NCBI GenBank assembly: GCA_020845805.1
Contig: JADLFD010000255.1
Location: 1 to 37,646, forward strand
Direction: 5' to 3'
DNA length: 37,646 nt
DNA from: Verrucomicrobiales bacterium
Lineage (GTDB): Bacteria > Verrucomicrobiota > Verrucomicrobiia > Limisphaerales > CAIMTB01
Both the position numbers and the translations under genes were made by a program. Positions within the stretch are counted from its first letter, which is position 1, and each line of letters starts with the position of its first letter. Below are positions 33,032 through 37,646 of this stretch, piece after piece. The notes beneath the pieces were generated by a model that ran no database searches, was not told the DNA's origin, and saw only the letters and a program-made list of their open reading frames with translations.

Positions 33032-34402
33032 ATGACCCCATCCTCCGTCACTTCAGCTCCCCTCACGCGTCGTGGTTTTCTCAAGAGCTCCTCTACTGCG
33101 GTGGGCGGAATCGCCCTCGCCAACCTGGCCGCCGAGCGATTTGCGCTGGGTGCCTCGCCCGGCGACACCGTCAAGGTGGCTCTCGTCGGCTGCGGCGGGC
33201 GCGGTTCCGGGGCGGCCAATCAGGCCCTCAGCACCAGCGGAAGCACCAAACTCGTGGCCATGGCCGATGCGTTCAAGGAACGCCTCGATGGCTCCCTCAA
33301 CAACCTCAAGAACGCACACAAAGACAAGGTCCAGGTTCCCGACGAATGCAAGTTCATCGGATTCGACGGCTACAAGAAGGCCATCGAACTCGCCGACGTC
33401 GTGATCCTCGCCACGCCTCCCGGCTTCCGCCCCATCCATTTCGAAGAAGCCGTCCGCCAGGGCAAACACGTCTTCATGGAGAAGCCCGTCGCCGTCGACG
33501 GCCCCGGAGTGCGCCGAGTCATCGCCGCCGCCGAGGAAGCCGTGAAGAAGAACCTCAAGGTCGGCGTCGGCCTGCAGCGTCATCACCAGCCCGTCTACCT
33601 GGAAACCATGAAGCGTCTCCACGACGGCGCCATCGGAGACATCCTCTCCATGCGCGCTTACTGGAACGACGCTGGAGTCTGGGTCCGATCCCGCGCTGAA
33701 CTAGCCCAGAAGCTCGGCCGCCCACCCACCGAAATGGAGTACCAGATGTACAACTGGTACTACTTCGTCTGGCTGTCCGGCGATCATATCTGCGAACAGC
33801 ACATCCATAACTTGGACGTCATCCAATGGGTGAAGCAGGGCAAACCCTACGATCCGACCGGCAAAACCCCCATCGTCCACCCCAAACGCTGCATCGGCAT
33901 GGGCGGCCGCCAAGTGCGCACCGGCAAGGAAAACGGCGAGATCTTTGATCATCACGCCGTGCAATTCGAGTATCCGGACGGCACGTACCTCTTCAGCGAG
34001 TGCCGCCACATCCAAGGTGCCTGGGCCAGCGTCTCCGAACATGCCGTGGGCACCAAAGGCTCATGCAACATCGGCGGCGGCACCATCACCGGCGCCAACT
34101 CATGGCGTTTCCGCTCGGAGAAATCCACCGATGCCTACCAGCAGGAACACGACGATATCTTCGACGCGATCCGCAACGACAAGCCCTTCAATGAGGCCTT
34201 CTACGGAGCCCATAGCTCCATGCTCTCCATCATGGGCCGCATGGCTACCTACTCCGGCAAGGAAGTGAGTTGGGAAGACGCCTACAACTCCCAACTCGAT
34301 GTCATGCCCAAGACCTACGCGTGGGACGCCCCCACGCCGGTCAACCCCGACAAAGACGGCTTCTACCCCATCGCCGTCCCCGGCAAAACGGTGACGTTCT
34401 AA
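33032..34402 (+). CDS. Tat-exported Gfo/Idh/MocA-family oxidoreductase
   Basis: The protein has 456 residues from ATG 33032; the open frame extends upstream without coding character. A twin-arginine signal (LTRRGFLKSSSTAVGGIALA) is followed by the Rossmann motif VKVALVGCGGRGSGAANQAL, the family's EKP motif (HVFMEKPVAVDGPGVRR), GVGLQRHHQPVYLE, and the C-terminal-domain segment HICEQHIHNLDVIQWVKQG containing a likely catalytic HNLD. These NAD(P)-dependent enzymes oxidise or reduce sugar-like substrates; the Tat-exported subgroup is abundant in Verrucomicrobiota and Planctomycetota and carries its bound cofactor across the membrane. Substrate cannot be read from sequence. It stands alone between larC (187 bases upstream) and a perfect terminator. 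Confidence 0.9.
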   Translation: MTPSSVTSAPLTRRGFLKSSSTAVGGIALANLAAERFALGASPGDTVKVALVGCGGRGSGAANQALSTSGSTKLVAMADAFKERLDGSLNNLKNAHKDKVQVPDECKFIGFDGYKKAIELADVVILATPPGFRPIHFEEAVRQGKHVFMEKPVAVDGPGVRRVIAAAEEAVKKNLKVGVGLQRHHQPVYLETMKRLHDGAIGDILSMRAYWNDAGVWVRSRAELAQKLGRPPTEMEYQMYNWYYFVWLSGDHICEQHIHNLDVIQWVKQGKPYDPTGKTPIVHPKRCIGMGGRQVRTGKENGEIFDHHAVQFEYPDGTYLFSECRHIQGAWASVSEHAVGTKGSCNIGGGTITGANSWRFRSEKSTDAYQQEHDDIFDAIRNDKPFNEAFYGAHSSMLSIMGRMATYSGKEVSWEDAYNSQLDVMPKTYAWDAPTPVNPDKDGFYPIAVPGKTVTF

Positions 34403-34425
34403 GCGTCTCCTCCTCCGCTTCCGCC

Positions 34426-34460
34426 AGGCGCCGCGGCCCACCGCGGCGCCTCTTTCATTT
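34426..34460 (+). terminator. Intrinsic terminator after the Gfo/Idh/MocA gene
   Basis: AGGCGCCGCGG (34426-34436) and CCGCGGCGCCT (34441-34451) form a perfect 11-bp stem with a CCCA loop, followed by CTTTCATTT. It lies 23 bases past the stop codon of the oxidoreductase gene and just before the 3' end of the convergent minus-strand gene. Confidence 0.85.
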
Positions 34461-34462
34461 CG

Positions 34463-35710
34463 TCACCCGGCTGATTCAAACGGCTTTATCCGCCGCTGAC
34501 GAAGCATCTCCAAATACCACGGGGTGGATGCCAACCCTCCCCACCCCCCCGGCTCATGGTTCACCTCAAAAAGTTCGCGGAGCTTGGCGGAATAAGGAGC
34601 CAGCGCTGTCCACAGCACCCCCGGCGAATCCTTCCACCGGGAATCCACCGGCCCTCCATCCAAACGTGAGAACTTGGCCCCCCTCACCCGCCCATCCCAC
34701 ATGAAGTCCAACTGCGTCGTCACCAGCGAGTCGAGATCCGCGCGCTCGAACACCAATCCGTGCTCAAACGCCTCCACGATTCCTTCCACGTCGATACCAT
34801 AGTACCCCCCATTGGGATGAACCCCCACCCAGTGACGAGGCTTCCCGCTCGCCTCGTAGTCCCAAGGACCCGCCGGATCCCAGTAGTTCCATACCCAGCG
34901 CCGCCCCTCGTCCACCCTGCGGATCCGGGACTTCATCACGCGCCACCAGGCTGCGGCACGATCTCGGTAAACCTCCTTACCCGTGGCCCGATACAGGGCC
35001 AGCAGACTGCGGGCGATATGGTTCTGCTTGTTCGCCGGATGCGTAAACCCCGTCGATTTCCTCCGTTCATACCCCTTCGTCCACTGCTTGCCGTCGTCTT
35101 CCAAGCCAAACTCCGGGACCACCCACACCCCTCCCAGCGCAACCTCCCGCCACGCGCCACGAGCCTCCCACTTCGCGAAACAACGCTCAGCTGCCTCCAC
35201 CCACCGCCCAGCCTCCATTCCCCACCGCTTCTTCCACACCTCGTCCCGCTGAATTCGTGCCGCCATCGAGACCAACGGCCGAAACGCCATCGCCTCGCCA
35301 AGCAAACTGTCAGTCCGATAACCCTGCTCCAAACTTCCGCCCGAACCTCGCTTCGGCCAGCCCACCTGACCGTCCGGCTCAACAACCCCACGTTCCAACC
35401 AGGCCCGCGACCAATCTGACAGCCTTTCCATCCAGCGATCCTCCCCTGTGAATCCAAAGCCGCTCGCGTACCCCGACAGGAAAGGGGTCATCAACCAGCC
35501 CAACTCCTCCCCGGTCTCGGTGTCGCAGTATCTCCGCCTCGAACCCGAAAGAATCGCGCGCTCCCAAGCCTCCATCCACTCGGCTACTTTAGCCCGGGTA
35601 AGCCCCTCCCTCGGCGCATCCCTCAAATCTGGGGGCGGTGCACCGGTCGCAGCCCAGGCGCCTGCAAAAACGATTCCCGTACCCTTAAGAAACGTCCGGC
35701 GACACCACAT
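34463..35710 (-). CDS. Exported protein of unknown function, likely alpha/alpha-toroid fold
   Basis: The protein has 415 residues from ATG 35710 (a TTG at 35716 is less likely). The start MWCRRTFLKGTGIVFAGAWAATG carries a twin-arginine-like motif (RRTFLK). The rest is rich in Trp, Arg and Gly with helix-pair segments such as YASGFGFTGEDRWMERLSDW, YRTDSLLGEAMAFRPL, NKQNHIARSLLALYRATG, YRDRAAAWWRVMKSRI and WNYWDPAGPWDY. The pattern recalls alpha/alpha-toroid enzymes (glucuronyl epimerase-like, pectate lyase or unsaturated-glucuronidase-like proteins), but I cannot place it in a named family. Context (Gfo/Idh oxidoreductase, SMP-30-like protein) fits sugar-acid metabolism. It is divergent from the SMP-30-like gene and convergent with the oxidoreductase gene. 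Confidence 0.7.
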   Translation of the reverse strand: MWCRRTFLKGTGIVFAGAWAATGAPPPDLRDAPREGLTRAKVAEWMEAWERAILSGSRRRYCDTETGEELGWLMTPFLSGYASGFGFTGEDRWMERLSDWSRAWLERGVVEPDGQVGWPKRGSGGSLEQGYRTDSLLGEAMAFRPLVSMAARIQRDEVWKKRWGMEAGRWVEAAERCFAKWEARGAWREVALGGVWVVPEFGLEDDGKQWTKGYERRKSTGFTHPANKQNHIARSLLALYRATGKEVYRDRAAAWWRVMKSRIRRVDEGRRWVWNYWDPAGPWDYEASGKPRHWVGVHPNGGYYGIDVEGIVEAFEHGLVFERADLDSLVTTQLDFMWDGRVRGAKFSRLDGGPVDSRWKDSPGVLWTALAPYSAKLRELFEVNHEPGGWGGLASTPWYLEMLRQRRIKPFESAG

Positions 35711-35886
35711 GACCAAACCATGCCTCCCCTGGACCTAAGAATATAGGCAGATCTAGACCCGCCCTCCGCGCCACCCCACCACGCGGAACGTCTCCGATCA
35801 CAGAAGGTCCATGGCGAGGCGCCGCTTCGAATTCCCCATTCACCACGAAGCTTGTCCCCCTCCTAAGCCGGGCGTATCAGAGCCCG

Positions 35887-36807
35887 ATGCCCCGACGTCT
35901 CACACTCGCCCAGCTCGCCACGGCCCTTGCCACACTCGCGCTGATCCCGGCCCTCGGTGAAGAACCCCTCTTCCAAGCCAAGCCACTCACCGCCCCGGGA
36001 TCCTTCACCCCTGGCATCGAAGGCCCCGCAGTGGACGCTTCCGGGCACATCTTCGCCGTCAATCTCTCACGCCAGCAAACGATCGGCCGTGTCGATCAAC
36101 TCGGAACGGCGGAAATCTTCGTCACCCTACCAGGGAAAAGCACTGGAAACGGGATCCGCATCGGCACCGATGGCACGCTGTACGTTGCGGATTACGTGGA
36201 ACACAACGTCCTGCGAATCCACCCCCAGACCCGTGAAATCAAAATCCACGCGCACAACCCTCATTTCAATCAGCCCAACGACCTTACCCTGGCCACGGAC
36301 GGCACCCTCTTCGCCAGCGACCCAAACTGGAAAGAAGGTACCGGTCAGATCTGGCGGATTGATCCGGATGGTTCGACCCATCGACTGGCCGAAGGCATGG
36401 GGACGACCAACGGAATCGAGCTCAGCCCGGATGGCACCCGCCTATACGTTAACGAGAGCGTCCAACGGAACCTTTGGTTCTTCACCGTGACGGCGACGAA
36501 AACCCTGTCCCACAAACAACTCCTCCGACGTTTCGCTGATTTCGGTTTCGACGGAATGCGATGCGACGTGGACGGAAACCTCTACGTCACGCGCCACGGG
36601 AAAGGCACAATCGTGAAGCTTTCACCCTCCGGAGAGATCCTCACGGAGATAAAGATTCCGGGAGAAAACCCGACCAACCTCTGTTTCGGCGGTGAAGATG
36701 GACGCACGGTCTACGTCACCGAAGCAAAGCAGGGACGTCTGATTCAGTTCCGAGTCGATCGCCCCGGCCTGGAGTTCGCCCGACTCCAGCGGAAATCAGA
36801 CCGATAA
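35887..36807 (+). CDS. Exported SMP-30/gluconolactonase/LRE-like beta-propeller
   Basis: The 306-residue protein has a signal peptide (MPRRLTLAQLATALATLALIPALG, cleavage near ALG-EEP). The six-bladed propeller is visible from repeated DGTLYV-type strands: IEGPAVDASGHIFAVN, GNGIRIGTDGTLYVAD, PNDLTLATDGTLFASD, TTNGIELSPDGTRLYVNE and FDGMRCDVDGNLYVTR. The Glu in IEGP and the Asn and Asp in PNDL and FDGM positions match the divalent-metal site of SMP-30/gluconolactonases. The usual reaction is hydrolysis of sugar lactones; exported homologues are often annotated without proof. There is no close partner gene on its strand. The minus-strand gene upstream is divergent and the rRNA operon converges on it. 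Confidence 0.88.
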   Translation: MPRRLTLAQLATALATLALIPALGEEPLFQAKPLTAPGSFTPGIEGPAVDASGHIFAVNLSRQQTIGRVDQLGTAEIFVTLPGKSTGNGIRIGTDGTLYVADYVEHNVLRIHPQTREIKIHAHNPHFNQPNDLTLATDGTLFASDPNWKEGTGQIWRIDPDGSTHRLAEGMGTTNGIELSPDGTRLYVNESVQRNLWFFTVTATKTLSHKQLLRRFADFGFDGMRCDVDGNLYVTRHGKGTIVKLSPSGEILTEIKIPGENPTNLCFGGEDGRTVYVTEAKQGRLIQFRVDRPGLEFARLQRKSDR

Positions 36808-37164
36808 AGGAATGGCAGCTCGAGCGCGCCCCCCGCAGATGTCTCGAAACCCGGGGACTTGACCCCCACCCCGCCATCAATCGCTGAGAGCCCAACCGAA
36901 AAGTCAGTGCGGATCCTGCTGTTAAGCAAAGCGGCAGAAGGCAAGGCACGAGGAGAGATCCCGCAATCACGGGACGCCTGTGAACTCTGACCGACGAGCA
37001 CCAAAGCCCGCTGCCCCTGTGCTTGAAAACCCGCAGATCGGCGTTTTCCTTCGGTTGGGCCCTTCATGGGTTCGCTCATCATTCCGCGGCTGACGGATCC
37101 CACCCAAAATCCCTCGACGCAGGATCTCACTCACGTTTCAGGGGCGTTTTAGAAAGAGAAGGTA
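36808..37164. other. Intergenic region between the SMP-30-like gene and the rRNA operon
   Basis: About 360 bases contain no gene that can be supported. Short open frames on both strands have no start signal or family resemblance. No clear terminator for the + strand gene is visible here; the rRNA terminator at 37165-37200 forms a symmetrical hairpin that could serve both directions, though the T-run is on the minus side. Confidence 0.4.
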
Positions 37165-37200
37165 TAAAAAGCAGAAGGCCGCCCTTGTTGGGGCGGCCTT
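37165..37200 (-). terminator. Intrinsic terminator of the rRNA operon
   Basis: AAGGCCGCCC and GGGCGGCCTT (37175-37184 and 37191-37200 on the + strand) form a perfect 10-bp stem with a 6-base loop. On the minus strand the stem is followed by CTGC and then TTTTT. It starts a few bases after the 3' end of 5S rRNA. Confidence 0.9.
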
Positions 37201-37206
37201 CAGAAA

Positions 37207-37321
37207 ACAGGCGGCTACCTACTCTCGCGCAAGCTATACATGCACTACCATCGGCAACGCTGCGTTTGACGGCCGAGTTCGGGATGGGATCGGGTCGGAC
37301 CGCAGCTTTAGAGCCACCAAA
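37207..37321 (-). rRNA. rrf: 5S ribosomal RNA
   Basis: The minus strand begins near TTTGGTGGCT and ends AGTAGGTAGCCGCC. The terminal helix pairs GGTGGCT (37318-37312) with AGCCGCC (37216-37210). The interior has the conserved CCCATCCCGAACTCGG and GCCGATGGTAGT segments of bacterial 5S. Length of about 115 bases is normal; ends are approximate by a few bases. It lies about 85 bases after 23S rRNA and is followed by an intrinsic terminator. Confidence 0.93.
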
Positions 37322-37407
37322 AACTTGTTTTGAAAGAACCGCGGGCGGTTCTCTGAAAACTATACATGAACCAGAGACAGGCAGAATCGTCAGGAAATCG
37401 TCCAAAG
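37322..37407 (-). other. 23S-5S intergenic spacer with two hairpins
   Basis: The spacer contains the inverted repeat AGAACCGC / GCGGTTCT (about 37336-37353). At its 23S border lies a 7-bp perfect hairpin, ATCGTCC / GGACGAT (37397-37413). They are probably processing sites or part of the 23S terminal stem. No tRNA is present in the spacer. Confidence 0.55.
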
Positions 37408-37646
37408 GACGATCAAGCCTCACGACATATTAGTATCAGTCCGCTGAACGCTTTACAGCGCTTGCACGCCTGACCTATCAACCGGGTAGTCTACCCGGAG
37501 TCTTTAGGGCCTTACGGCCGGGAAACCTTATCTTGGGATGGGCTTGGCACTTAGATGCTTTCAGCGCTTATCCCTTCCGCACATGGCTACGCAGCGATGC
37601 CCCTGACGGAACAACTGCCACACCAGAAGTGCGTCATTCCCGGTCC
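37408..37646 (-). rRNA. rrl: 23S ribosomal RNA, 3' end (partial)
   Basis: About 239 bases of the 3' end are present and the gene continues beyond the right edge. Conserved pieces on the minus strand include GTGTGGCAGTTGTTCCGTC, AAGGGATAAGCGCTGAAAGC, ATCTAAGTGCCAAGCCCATC, GTTGATAGGTCAGGCGTG and, near the end, ACTGATACTAATATGTCG and TGAGGCTTGATC. These match the end of bacterial 23S domain VI. The exact 3' terminus was placed by analogy with E. coli and may be off by several bases. Confidence 0.95.

Noticed and set aside
37023-37433. 136-codon + strand frame across the 5S region
   Set aside because: It runs antisense to 5S rRNA and the 23S-5S spacer, which are clearly recognisable on the minus strand.

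Overview
The window is GC-rich, densely coded bacterial DNA. It looks like a Verrucomicrobiota chromosome, probably near the Limisphaerales/Pedosphaera lineage. This placement is inferred from gene content: Tat-exported Gfo/Idh/MocA oxidoreductases, large secreted multi-domain hydrolases, LamG and Ig modules, recurrent C-terminal modules ending in FYRVR or FIRVR, and few clear Shine-Dalgarno sites. It was not tested by phylogeny.

Layout, left to right. (1) 1-5,240 holds the last codons of a + strand protein, a secreted ceramidase-like/LamG protein (-), a secreted GYSQG lipase-like hydrolase (+), and an outer-membrane beta-barrel (+) followed by a strong terminator. (2) 5,310-7,970 (-) encodes a fusion of SGNH hydrolase, alpha/beta hydrolase and beta-propeller. 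(3) 8,087-20,704 (-) is a nearly complete type II secretion operon in the order E-F-G-H-I-J-K-L-M-C-D, with many ATGA/GTGA overlaps. Its secretin is very long, with six N1-like modules instead of three. No prepilin peptidase gene is in the window. (4) 21,016-24,332 (-) is a translationally coupled pair, a metallo-beta-lactamase-fold hydrolase and a secreted glucoamylase-family protein, followed upstream by an Ig-domain protein at 24,430-25,650.

(5) 25,748-30,461 (-) is the most interesting locus. It is a tight operon: DUF3570 beta-barrel, ApbE-like FAD:protein FMN transferase, TlpA-like thioredoxin, a 78-residue DUF4266 lipoprotein ending GGGGCGCN, and DsbD. The DUF3570 barrel carries D-A-I-S-G-A-T, which fits the sequence that ApbE enzymes flavinylate. 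The locus therefore looks like an envelope flavin/thiol redox system whose barrel could be the flavinylation substrate. The ApbE has an Asp-to-Gly change at a metal-site position and no obvious export signal.

(6) 30,742-32,844 (+) encodes LarB and LarC of nickel-pincer cofactor synthesis. LarC is a single continuous frame with a very His-rich segment; LarA and LarE are absent from the window. (7) 33,032-36,807 encodes a Tat-exported Gfo/Idh/MocA oxidoreductase (+) with a perfect terminator, a Tat-like exported protein of unknown function (-), and an SMP-30/gluconolactonase-like exported beta-propeller (+). (8) 37,165-37,646 (-) is the distal end of an rRNA operon: the 3' end of 23S, then 5S, then an intrinsic terminator, converging on the SMP-30 gene.

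The overall theme is an envelope- and secretion-oriented polymer degrader. The type II system could export the surrounding signal-peptide hydrolases, but that link is inferred from proximity only.
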